Origin: Rhizobium sp. J15
GTDB lineage: Bacteria > Pseudomonadota > Alphaproteobacteria > Rhizobiales > Rhizobiaceae
Length of the DNA: 64,000 bases
Direction of reading: 5' to 3'
Assembly: GCF_002531825.1 (NCBI RefSeq)
Contig: NZ_NWSX01000014.1
Span: 62,001-126,000 of the forward strand
A model generated the notes under the pieces. That model saw only the letters and a list, made by a program, of their open reading frames with translations, made no database searches and was not told the origin of the DNA. Numbering within the stretch: the stretch's first letter is position 1; every line of letters begins with the position of its first letter. This document shows, one piece after another, positions 52,487 through 60,529 of the stretch. Both the position numbers and the translations under genes were made by a program.

Positions 52487-53356
52487 CTATTCCTTCATTC
52501 CCCATTTTTGGATGGTGTGGCGCTCGATCGTCTGGAAGACCAGATTTTCGACGATCAGGCCGATGATGATCACGGTCAAGAGGCCGGCGAAGACTGCCGG
52601 AATATCGAGGAGGTTGCGGTTCTCGAAGATGAACCAGCCAAGGCCTCCCTGGCCCGAGGAGACGCCAAAGACGAGCTCGGCGGCAATCAGGGTGCGCCAT
52701 GCGAAGGCCCAGCCGATCTTCAGGCCGGTGAGAATGGAAGGGAAGGCGGCCGGCACGAGGATCCGCAGCACATAGGAAATCGCTGTCAGGCCGTAATTGG
52801 CGCCGACCATGCGCAAGGTGCGCGAGACGCCGAGGAAACCGGAATGGGTATTCAGCGCCACCGCCCACAGAACCGAATGCACGAGCACGAAGACAAGGCT
52901 GGAGGCGCCGAGGCCGAACCAGATCAGCGCCAGCGGCAGAAGCGATATCGCCGGCAGCGGGTTGAACATCGCCGTCATCGTTTCGAGAAAATCCGTGCCG
53001 ATGCGCGTGTTGATGGCGAGCACGGTCAGGAGTGCGGCGAGCACGGTGCCGAGCGCATATCCCATGAACAGGATCTGCAGCGTTGTCCAGATGCGGGCCG
53101 GCAGCGTGCCATCGGCGAAACGGTCGACCAGCGTGACGATCGTGTCGCTGAGCGTCGGGAACAGAAGGGGATTGTCGAGATAGGAGGCGTAGACTTGCCA
53201 GACGATTGCCAGCGTGAGGATCAGCAATGTCTTGCGTAGTGCGCCAACGCCCCAGAGCGTTTCGAATGCACTGAGCCTCTGTTCGACCGGTTTGACGTTG
53301 TCGTAGGGCTTGGCGACCTCGACATCGGGCGCGAGAATGATGTTTGCGGACAACAT
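52487..53356 (-). CDS. ABC transporter permease (TauC/SsuC family)
   Basis: Inner-membrane permease of 289 aa from the ATG at 53356 (AAGGAA upstream). About six hydrophobic helices; the coupling loop SRTLRMVGANYGLTAISYVL and the TauC-type segments around LIAAELVFGVSSGQGGLGWF are clear. It forms the channel of a nitrate/sulfonate/taurine-class importer with the ATPase and binding protein of this operon. The family transports varied small acids, so the substrate may be the acid degraded by the next genes. Confidence 0.9.
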   Translation of the reverse strand: MLSANIILAPDVEVAKPYDNVKPVEQRLSAFETLWGVGALRKTLLILTLAIVWQVYASYLDNPLLFPTLSDTIVTLVDRFADGTLPARIWTTLQILFMGYALGTVLAALLTVLAINTRIGTDFLETMTAMFNPLPAISLLPLALIWFGLGASSLVFVLVHSVLWAVALNTHSGFLGVSRTLRMVGANYGLTAISYVLRILVPAAFPSILTGLKIGWAFAWRTLIAAELVFGVSSGQGGLGWFIFENRNLLDIPAVFAGLLTVIIIGLIVENLVFQTIERHTIQKWGMKE

Positions 53357-53360
53357 GGTT

Positions 53361-54179
53361 CTATTCCTTGTGGCCGGGTTCCGAGGAGAACAGCAGGTTA
53401 TGGATGTCACGCTCGAGCGCCGCGGCGCTGCCGTCCTCATGGCTGACCTTGTCGACATCGACCACTTCCGCCTTGACCCTGCCCGGATGCGGCGACAACA
53501 GCAGGATCCGGTTCGAGATCTTGATCGCTTCGGCAATCGAATGGGTGACGAAGATGACGGTGAACTTGGTGTCTTCCCAAAGCTGGAGCAGCTCGTCCTG
53601 CATTTGCCGGCGGGTGAGGGCATCGAGCGCGGCGAACGGCTCGTCCATCAGGAGGATATCCGGCTGCATCGCCATGCCGCGGGCAATGGCGACGCGCTGC
53701 TTCATCCCGCCGGACAGTGTGTGGGGATAGCTGTCGACGGCACGCGTCAGCTTCACCTTGTCGATATACTCGCGCGCCAATGCTTCGGCTTCAGCCTTCG
53801 GCAGCTTGCGGGCGACCAGCAGCGGAAACATGACGTTCTCGAGCACGGTTTTCCAAGGCATGAGCTGGTCGAACTCCTGGAAGACCATCATGCGGTCAGG
53901 CCCCGGACACTTCACCTGCCGCCCATTGATATGGATGGAGCCAGCCGCCGGCGTCATGTAGCCGCCGACGGCTTTCAGAAGCGTTGACTTGCCGCAGCCG
54001 GACGGGCCGAGCAGCACGAACCTGTCGGATTGGCTGACGGAGAAACTGACGCCCTCGGTGGCGGTGACCAACAGGTTCGGGGTCTTGTAGCGCAGCGTCA
54101 CATTGTCGACCTTGAGGAGGGGCTCTCTTTCGATCGCCGGCGCGGTCTCGTTGCCGGTGCGGGCAATGGCCTGAAGCAT
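53361..54179 (-). CDS. ABC transporter ATP-binding protein (TauB/SsuB family)
   Basis: ATPase of 272 aa with Walker A LGPSGCGKSTLLKAVGG, Q-loop FQEFDQLMPW, signature LSGGMKQRVAIARGMA, Walker B ILLMDEPFAALDALTR and H-loop FVTHSIAEAI. It ends 4 bases before the permease start codon. Confidence 0.92.
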   Translation of the reverse strand: MLQAIARTGNETAPAIEREPLLKVDNVTLRYKTPNLLVTATEGVSFSVSQSDRFVLLGPSGCGKSTLLKAVGGYMTPAAGSIHINGRQVKCPGPDRMMVFQEFDQLMPWKTVLENVMFPLLVARKLPKAEAEALAREYIDKVKLTRAVDSYPHTLSGGMKQRVAIARGMAMQPDILLMDEPFAALDALTRRQMQDELLQLWEDTKFTVIFVTHSIAEAIKISNRILLLSPHPGRVKAEVVDVDKVSHEDGSAAALERDIHNLLFSSEPGHKE

Positions 54180-54203
54180 TGGAATTACTCCTTGAAGAGG
54201 GGA

Positions 54204-54227
54204 GAGCGGCGGGTTTAAGCGCCGCTC
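54204..54227 (-). terminator. Hairpin between binding-protein and ATPase genes
   Basis: Perfect 8-bp stem GAGCGGCG/CGCCGCTC (54204-54211, 54220-54227) with an 8-base loop, 9 bases after the binding-protein stop on the minus strand. Same position relative to the binding protein as the hairpins at 17392, 26820 and 38950. Confidence 0.58.
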
Positions 54228-54236
54228 CCGGGGCCG

Positions 54237-55241
54237 TCAGTTGCCGTTGAGATAGGCGGAGTCGGGCAGGTAATAGTCGGTCCAGGCTTTCGGCATGGTC
54301 TTGAGCGTACCGATCTTGTGCAGGTGCTCGGCAAACTTCATCGTACCCTGCGGGTCGGTGCGCCATTCATCCATGCCCGGTTCCTTCAGCATGGCGAGCA
54401 GATCATCGAGGCTGGTCTTGTCGCCCGATACCGTCTTGTAGGCTTCCAGGGCGGCCTTGGGGTCTTTCTTGATGAAGGCGACTGCTTCTTCCGTCGCTTC
54501 GCGCAGCGCCTTGACGATCTTCGGGTTGGCATCGGCGAATGCCGTGGTGGTGAAGAAGGTCGCCTGCGTCAGCGCACCTCCGAGAATCTCCTTGGAATCG
54601 GTCACCCTGTGCACGCCTTGCTGCTTCAGTTCGATATATTGGAAAGGCGGCGCCGAAAAATGGTTCTTCACTTCGTGGTTCGGGTTGGCGATTGCAGCAA
54701 CCGCATCCGGATGTCCCAGCTGAACGGTGTTGGAATCGAATGACTTGACCTTGTCCTCGCCGAACATTTTCGCCGCCGCCATCTGCAGCAGGATGGCCTG
54801 GGTCGATACGCCGACGGTGGGCACGGCGATCTTGTCGGAGGGCGTAATGTCCTTGAGCGACTTGATGCGCGGGTCATTGCTGACCATGATCACCGGCTGC
54901 GCGGAGCTGGTGATGATCCCCTTTACCTTTCCCCTGGTACGGTCCCAGAGCAAAAGCAGGTTGCCGGTGCCGGTATTGACGACGTCGACGTTGCCGGCAA
55001 GCAAGGCATCCGTCTGAGCGCCGCCGCCGCTGAAGGTCCGCCATTCGACAGTCACATCAGCCACACCCTCGGCGGCCGCGTGCTTTTCGATCAGCTTCTG
55101 CGTCTCCATCACATGACTGGCGAGATAGAGGATGCCTGGCTGGCGGGTAATCGAGATGGCTGTCTTTTCCTGGGCCTGGCTGGCCGAAGCAAGGCCGAGC
55201 GTCAGGGCCGCGGCCGCAAGACAATGTTTTAGAATTTGCAT
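54237..55241 (-). CDS. ABC transporter substrate-binding protein (TauA/SsuA family)
   Basis: Periplasmic binding protein of 334 aa with a signal peptide (MQILKHCLAAAALTLGLASA, cleaved near SQAQE). NMT1/TauA-like features: AISITRQPGILYLASHVMET, then GNVDVVNTGTGNLLLLWD and KDITPSDKIAVPTVG. First gene of the five-gene acid-catabolic operon, divergent from a GntR regulator. Ligand unknown; dehydratase and RraA partners point to a sugar acid rather than a sulfonate. Confidence 0.88.
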   Translation of the reverse strand: MQILKHCLAAAALTLGLASASQAQEKTAISITRQPGILYLASHVMETQKLIEKHAAAEGVADVTVEWRTFSGGGAQTDALLAGNVDVVNTGTGNLLLLWDRTRGKVKGIITSSAQPVIMVSNDPRIKSLKDITPSDKIAVPTVGVSTQAILLQMAAAKMFGEDKVKSFDSNTVQLGHPDAVAAIANPNHEVKNHFSAPPFQYIELKQQGVHRVTDSKEILGGALTQATFFTTTAFADANPKIVKALREATEEAVAFIKKDPKAALEAYKTVSGDKTSLDDLLAMLKEPGMDEWRTDPQGTMKFAEHLHKIGTLKTMPKAWTDYYLPDSAYLNGN

Positions 55242-55314
55242 CTGGTCCTCCCAAAGGATGCGGGCAAGAGCCCTTTGCCGCCCTCCCGAGGCGGATTTCT
55301 TTATTGAAGCACTA

Positions 55315-55330
55315 ATGCATCAGTGCATCA
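55315..55330. promoter_or_regulatory. Palindrome ATGCA-TCAG-TGCAT, candidate GntR operator
   Basis: Inverted repeat ATGCA/TGCAT with a 4-base centre (55315-55328), also readable as a direct repeat TGCATCA at 55316 and 55324. It lies between the divergent binding-protein and GntR genes, 54 bases before the GntR start. Confidence 0.5.
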
Positions 55331-55383
55331 ACCCAAGAAATGTGATCTAGTCGATTTGCACGACGCGGAACAAGGGCAGGGAC

Positions 55384-56076
55384 ATGAGCGGAATGGTTCG
55401 GGAAAGCCAGTTGGATCGGTCACGACAGGTGGCGCTGCAAATCCATGAGATATTGCGGGCGAGGATACTGACGGTGGAGCTTGCACCGGGGACGGTATTG
55501 TCCCGCGCCTCGCTGCAGCTGGAATTCGGCGTGAGCCAGACCCCTGTACGCGATGCCTTGATGCGGCTTCAGGAAGAAGGACTTGTCGAAGTTTATCCGC
55601 AATATGCGACCGTTGTCGCCAAGATCGACACCGACCATGCGAGGCAGGCGCAATTTCTGCGACTATCGATCGAGCTTGAGGCGGTGCGGCGGCTAACCGA
55701 AGAGGCGCCAGGCGAGACGGCGGCGGAGCTGCGCGAGATTCTGGCGCGGCAGAAGGCGGTTCAGTCTCCGGAAACTTATGACATCTTCGACGACATTGAC
55801 CGCGATTTTCACCGGAAGCTCTACGAGAAGGCGGGCATATTGCAGCTTTGGGCCAATGTCAGGCGCCAGAGCGTGCATCTCGACCGGTTGCGGCGCCTCA
55901 ACCTCCCGATGCCGGGCAAGATGCAGACAGTCCTTGCCGACCATGAAGCCATTATCGACGCTATCGCGTCGGGTAAGCCCGAAGCGGCGACGGCGGCGCT
56001 CAGAAAACATCTGTCCGGCACACTGTCGATCATCGATCTGATCAAGGCGCAGTACCCGGATTACATTCGGGGTTAA
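55384..56076 (+). CDS. GntR family transcriptional regulator, FCD subfamily
   Basis: A 230-aa regulator with a winged HTH (LSRASLQLEFGVSQTPVRDA, then MRLQEEGLVEVYPQYATVV) and a helical FCD domain (DDIDRDFHRKLYEKAGILQL, LADHEAIIDAIASGKPEAAT) carrying the usual metal-binding His and Asp residues. Divergent from the TauABC-dehydratase-RraA operon, which it probably represses until the acid ligand binds. Confidence 0.9.
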   Translation: MSGMVRESQLDRSRQVALQIHEILRARILTVELAPGTVLSRASLQLEFGVSQTPVRDALMRLQEEGLVEVYPQYATVVAKIDTDHARQAQFLRLSIELEAVRRLTEEAPGETAAELREILARQKAVQSPETYDIFDDIDRDFHRKLYEKAGILQLWANVRRQSVHLDRLRRLNLPMPGKMQTVLADHEAIIDAIASGKPEAATAALRKHLSGTLSIIDLIKAQYPDYIRG

Positions 56077-56185
56077 GGCCTGCCGAACGCCCGACGAAGA
56101 GTATGCCTCACGCAATCTCCCGGCGTTAGGGTTCCTCAATGCCCGCCAGGGTGGCGACGCATGATCTCTATCGAGAGAGGTTTCC

Positions 56186-56911
56186 ATGACGATGAGGAAA
56201 TATACCGCGGAAGCAATTGGTACGTTCTGGCTGACGTTTGGAGGCTGCGGCAGCGCCGTTATCGCGGCGGGCCTGCCGAATGTCGGAATCGGCTATCTCG
56301 GAGTGGCGTTGGCATTCGGGTTGACTGTCGTGACCATGGCCTACGCCATCGGCCATATCTCGGGCTGCCACTTGAACCCGGCCGTCACGATCGGCCTCGC
56401 AGCAGGCGGACGGTTCCCGGCAAACCAGATTGCCCCCTATATTGTTGCTCAAGTGGTCGGCGGCGTTATCGGCGGCGGCGTGCTTTACCTGATCGCCAGC
56501 GGCAAAGCCGGATTCGATCCCTCCGCCGGCTTCGCTTCGAACGGCTACGGCGAACATTCACCCGGCCAATACAGCCTGTTTGCATGTTTCCTGGCAGAAC
56601 TGGTGCTGACGGCGGTATTTCTCTTCATCATCATGGGGTCAACGCACGGCAAGGCGCCTGCCGGCTTTGCGCCGCTTGCCATCGGTCTCGGCCTGACGCT
56701 CATCCACCTGATGAGCATCGATGTCACCAATACATCGGTCAATCCGGCGCGCAGCACGGGCGTGGCGGTCTTTGCCGGCGGCTGGGCCGTTCAGCAACTG
56801 TGGTTGTTCTGGTTGGCGCCGATCGCCGGCGGGGTGATCGGCGGCGCGCTTTACCGCTGGCTCAGCCATGAACCGGATGGCGTCGTCATCGGAACCGCGC
56901 CGGCGGAATGA
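56186..56911 (+). CDS. aqpZ: Aquaporin Z-type water channel
   Basis: Inner-membrane major intrinsic protein of 241 aa with six membrane helices. Both NPA motifs are present ([10 protein letters not shown] and SVNPARSTG), and the pore-lining residues fit a water-selective aquaporin (AqpZ type) more than a glycerol facilitator. GAGAGG precedes the ATG. It stands alone and is followed by a strong hairpin. It would mediate rapid water flux during osmotic change. Confidence 0.93.
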   Translation: MTMRKYTAEAIGTFWLTFGGCGSAVIAAGLPNVGIGYLGVALAFGLTVVTMAYAIGHISGCHLNPAVTIGLAAGGRFPANQIAPYIVAQVVGGVIGGGVLYLIASGKAGFDPSAGFASNGYGEHSPGQYSLFACFLAELVLTAVFLFIIMGSTHGKAPAGFAPLAIGLGLTLIHLMSIDVTNTSVNPARSTGVAVFAGGWAVQQLWLFWLAPIAGGVIGGALYRWLSHEPDGVVIGTAPAE

Positions 56912-56923
56912 GCGGGAAAGGCA

Positions 56924-56954
56924 CCGCGACCGGCCCTTGCCCCGCCGGTCGCGG
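56924..56954 (+). terminator. Hairpin downstream of aqpZ
   Basis: Perfect 11-bp stem CCGCGACCGGC/GCCGGTCGCGG (56924-56934, 56944-56954) with a 9-base loop, 13 bases after the aqpZ stop. No T-run. Confidence 0.58.
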
Positions 56955-57037
56955 CGGATCTGCTGACGGCGTTGCGAGACGCTGCATCCATAATTAGGTT
57001 GCAAGGCGCACGGCCAGCGGGATTTCAAGGAAAGGTA

Positions 57038-57247
57038 ATGATGCGAGACAGCTTGTTGCCGGCCGCTGTGATCTTTATCTCAGCCCTCGCCATTGCCGGC
57101 GCCATTCTCCTGCGCCCCACCGGCTTCGATCGGTGCCTGGATATCGTGTCGTCCGACATCAACCGCCAGGCCGGCAGCGCAACGCTGGACCCGAGGGATG
57201 TCGAAGCGCAGGCGGCCCGGATTTGCGCGGGCAATGACGCGAGGTAA
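57038..57247 (+). CDS. Small hypothetical membrane-anchored protein (69 aa)
   Basis: A 69-aa protein with an N-terminal hydrophobic helix or uncleaved signal (LLPAAVIFISALAIAGAILL) and a short polar tail containing two Cys (FDRCLDIVS, AARICAGND). AAGGAAAGG precedes the ATG at 57038; the longer frame from 56972 has no site. No family recognised. Confidence 0.55.
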   Translation: MMRDSLLPAAVIFISALAIAGAILLRPTGFDRCLDIVSSDINRQAGSATLDPRDVEAQAARICAGNDAR

Positions 57248-57279
57248 TTTTTCCCCCTGCGCACAAGCGCACTGGAAGT

Positions 57280-57615
57280 CTACCCTCCGCCCATCCGCAA
57301 CCGCTCGCGCACGTATCCGCGGCGCAGCTTTTGCGCAGTAAAACGAGACTGAACATCGGCAGCCTCTGCAGCCGTATCGAAGAACTCGATCTTCTGCCGG
57401 CCATTCGTGCCGATCCTGCCCCAGCGGCGAACAAGCGCGCTGCCTCCGAATAGACTTGGCTCGACGGACAGGCTGTAGAAACGCGCCATATTCCGAGCGT
57501 GATCAATCCTGTAAAGCAGCGTCATTTCAGTGTCGGCATCCATGTTCGCATCATCGGCCGCACTGTTTCCGGCGTCCAACGAGTTTCCTGAATCGATCCC
57601 GGCGGATCGATTCAT
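57280..57615 (-). CDS. WGR domain protein
   Basis: A protein of up to 111 aa whose core (NMARFYSLSVEPSLFGGSAL, RRWGRIGTNGRQKIEFF) is a WGR domain, named after the Trp-Gly-Arg motif seen here and thought to bind nucleic acid. The start is uncertain: 57615, 57543 or 57525 are all in frame and none has a good ribosome binding site; the domain itself begins after the last. Short stand-alone WGR proteins are common in rhizobia with no known role. Confidence 0.75.
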   Translation of the reverse strand: MNRSAGIDSGNSLDAGNSAADDANMDADTEMTLLYRIDHARNMARFYSLSVEPSLFGGSALVRRWGRIGTNGRQKIEFFDTAAEAADVQSRFTAQKLRRGYVRERLRMGGG

Positions 57616-57718
57616 CCCCGTGATGCATTGTGAAACTGAACACCTCTGGCGCCTTGCAGCGGTTCAGGGCATCCTATGATGGCTGAAGATTGTGTTTATG
57701 GCAGTTGGAGGAAGGCCG

Positions 57719-59680
57719 ATGCGTTGCTTTACCGTGCTTGGACCCTCGCAGACCGGAAAATCGACAGTCGTGGAAAAGCTCGGCTCCCTGGAGGGGACGC
57801 CGAGAAAATCGAGCTCCCCTTATGGATTGAACCTCACAGAGTTCACCTTCGGAAACGAGGCTTGGTGCGCACTGGATGCGCCAGGACCCAACGAAGCGTT
57901 GGCGCACGCGCAGCACGCGCTTCTTGCCAGCGACGCCTGCATATTGTGCGTTTCATCGGCACCCGAGGAGGCGGTGCTCGCCGCGCCCTATCTCAGGATC
58001 GTCGAAGCTTCGGGAACACCTTGCATCCTCTTCGTCAACCGGATGGACGAACCGAGAGGGCGGTTGAGGGACGTGATCGCCGCGCTTCAGGACTACGCCA
58101 ACCACACCCTTTTGCTTCGCCAGGTCCCGATCCGCGAGGGGGACAGGATCATTGGCAGTTGCGATCTGATTTCGGAAAGGGCGTGGCGCTACCGGGAAGG
58201 CCAGACTTCGGCGCTGATCGCAATCCCCGAAAGCACTGCCGAGCGCGAGCACGAAGCGCGCACCGAGCTGCTGGAACACCTGTCCGAATTTGATGACTGG
58301 CTTCTCGAGGAACTGATCGAGGACCGCGAGCCATCCAGCGACGCGCTCTATGCCATTTCATCACGGGTTCTCAGGGAAAACAAAATTATCCCGGTCCTGA
58401 TCGGTGCCGCAAGTCACGGCAATGGCATGATGAGGCTGATGAAGGCGCTGCGCCACGAGGCGCCGCCGGTAGGGATTCTCAGGCAGCGTCTCGCTGATAC
58501 GGGCTCTGTCGATGAAGGCAAGCTGGCGGCCGTGAGCTTTCATGCCTATCATCGCCAGAATGTCGGCAAGACGGTGCTCGTGCGCGCACTTGGCGAGGGA
58601 CTGCGGCAAGGCGCATCGCTCGGCGGCTCCAGCCTCGGCGCCGTCCAAAGTCTCGCAAACGGGCGGTCCAATGCGCCGGTTCTGCCTGCGCCGGGGGATG
58701 TCTTCGCGACTGTTAAGTCCGACCACCTGTCCCTCCCTTCGCTGTTGACCTCCGGCGCGGTGGTCGCCCCGCCTGAGTGGACGGAACCACCCACGCCGAT
58801 GCTTGAAAGGATCCTGGTTCCGGGCAGCGAGCGCGATGAAAACAAACTTTCCGAAACGCTGGCGAAACTTTCCGAGACGGATCGCGGCCTGAAAGTCTTG
58901 CAGGAGGAAGGCACGGGCGCTCAACTCGTCCGCGCCCAAGGACCGGTGCATCTGCGTGATCTCTGCCGAACGCTGGCGGAAGTCTTTCACATCTCCGTGA
59001 CCGACCGAACGCCCAGCCCAACCTACCGCGAGACGATCGCCAAACCATTGGAGGTTCATTACCGCCATCGCAAACAGACCGGCGGTGCCGGGCAATTCGC
59101 GGATGTGAAGCTGAGCATTCACCCCAATGAGCGGGGCCAGGGCTTCACCTTTGGCGAAACCGTCAAGGGCGGCGCCGTTCCGCGCAATTACTTCCCCGCC
59201 GTCGAAGCGGGGGCGCGCGAAGCGATGGAGAAAGGACCGCTAGGTTTCGAAGTCATCGATGTCGGCGTAACGCTGTTGGATGGTCAGCACCATACCGTCG
59301 ACAGTTCGGAACACGCTTTCCGGACTGCATCGAAAATGGGGGTGCGACAGGCGTTTTCCGAAGGATCGACCGTCTTGATGCAGCCGATCTTCCGCACGGA
59401 GTTCCACATCCCGTCGCTTTATTCAGGCAGCCTTGTCCAGATCGTCGCCGCTCTCAACGGTCAGGTTCTCGGCTTCGACCGAGATGAAGCCGCCAAGGGA
59501 TGGGACATCTTCCGGGCGCTCGTTCCGGGCGGCGCACTTGAAGATCTGGCGCGGTCGCTGCGCTCGGCGACGCAGGGCATTGGCTATTTTTCCAAGAGCT
59601 TCGATCACTTCGAGGAACTATACGGCAAGGAAGCGGACGCCATTGTGAGGGCAAAGGAGAAATCAGCCACCGCACACTGA
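57719..59680 (+). CDS. Elongation factor G-like protein (EF-G paralogue)
   Basis: A 653-aa protein with EF-G architecture: an N-terminal GTPase-like domain, then domains II-V (TGGAGQFADVKLSIHPNE, AGAREAMEKGPLGFEVIDVG, and the EF-G C-terminal fold). The G motifs depart from true EF-G: G1 is GPSQTGKST (residues 8-16), G3 is LDAPG rather than DTPGH (52-56), and G4 is NRMD rather than NKxD (107-110). GGAGGAAGG precedes the ATG at 57719. This is a divergent paralogue of translational EF-G, not the housekeeping copy; role unknown. Confidence 0.85.
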   Translation: MRCFTVLGPSQTGKSTVVEKLGSLEGTPRKSSSPYGLNLTEFTFGNEAWCALDAPGPNEALAHAQHALLASDACILCVSSAPEEAVLAAPYLRIVEASGTPCILFVNRMDEPRGRLRDVIAALQDYANHTLLLRQVPIREGDRIIGSCDLISERAWRYREGQTSALIAIPESTAEREHEARTELLEHLSEFDDWLLEELIEDREPSSDALYAISSRVLRENKIIPVLIGAASHGNGMMRLMKALRHEAPPVGILRQRLADTGSVDEGKLAAVSFHAYHRQNVGKTVLVRALGEGLRQGASLGGSSLGAVQSLANGRSNAPVLPAPGDVFATVKSDHLSLPSLLTSGAVVAPPEWTEPPTPMLERILVPGSERDENKLSETLAKLSETDRGLKVLQEEGTGAQLVRAQGPVHLRDLCRTLAEVFHISVTDRTPSPTYRETIAKPLEVHYRHRKQTGGAGQFADVKLSIHPNERGQGFTFGETVKGGAVPRNYFPAVEAGAREAMEKGPLGFEVIDVGVTLLDGQHHTVDSSEHAFRTASKMGVRQAFSEGSTVLMQPIFRTEFHIPSLYSGSLVQIVAALNGQVLGFDRDEAAKGWDIFRALVPGGALEDLARSLRSATQGIGYFSKSFDHFEELYGKEADAIVRAKEKSATAH

Positions 59681-59950
59681 AACATTCGCACGACTTCATG
59701 CCCGTTCACAGAGCCGGCCTCACGCCCGCCCTGACGTGCCTGCAACGTTTGCAGTTCCTGTAGCATAGGCCAGCCGTTGAGGGCTTGCTTACCGGGGATG
59801 CAGTGCTTTGGGGAGTCGATCAGTTCGCCGATGGCGATCATGTAGAATTCGACCATTGGTATGCGGGCTCAAGTCGTTTGGCAAATCAACCGCGTTCCCG
59901 ATTGCCCAGCAGGTGAAACCCGCCGTCGGCTGCTCCGTTTCTCTCGATGA

Positions 59951-60529
59951 GTTCGCAGGACAGCGGGTTCCCGTCTCGAAGAGCTCGATCTCGACCGCGC
60001 CGGCCCCTATCTCAGGATCGACGATCGCTGCCGCACCTCCATGCGCGGCATCTATGCGATCGGCGACGTGACCGGCGAACCGATGCTGGCCCACCGGGCC
60101 ATGGCGCAAGGGGAGATGGTGGCGGAGATCATCGCCGGCAGGAAGCGGGCCTGGGACAAGCGCTGCATCCCCGCCATCTGCTTTACCGATCCCGAAATCG
60201 TCAGCGCCGGTCTCTCGCCGGCGGAAGCGAGGGCGCAAGGTTATGAGATCCGCACCGGCCAGTTTCCGTTCAGCGCCAACGGGCGGGCGATGACCATGCT
60301 GTCCGAAGAGGGCTTCGTGCGCGTCGTCGCCCACGCCGACACCAATCTCATTCTCGGCCTGCAGGCAGTGGGGGCGGGTGTCTCCGAACTTTCGGCGGCC
60401 TTTGCCCTGGCAATCGAGATGGGCGCACGCTTGGAAGATATCGCCGGCACCATCCACGCACATCCGACCCGCAGCGAAGCGATCATGGAGGCGGCGGCGA
60501 AAGCTTTAGGGAGCGCGCTGCATATCTGA
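59951..60529 (+). pseudogene. C-terminal fragment of dihydrolipoamide dehydrogenase (LpdA-like)
   Basis: Homology is visible from [19 protein letters not shown] onward, through [20 protein letters not shown] and the dimerisation domain, to the C-terminal active-site [14 protein letters not shown] (His-Glu dyad). Only about 190 of about 465 residues remain: the N-terminal FAD domain and the redox disulfide are missing, and an in-frame TGA lies just upstream (59948-59950). The ATG at 60041 is internal to the fold. No intact pyruvate or 2-oxoglutarate dehydrogenase genes are nearby. A decayed remnant, probably left by rearrangement. Confidence 0.8.

Noticed and set aside
59605..59856. Minus-strand frame of 83 codons between the EF-G paralogue and the lpdA fragment
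   Set aside because: It overlaps the end of the EF-G-like gene and has no recognisable family; the part beyond that gene is too short to support.
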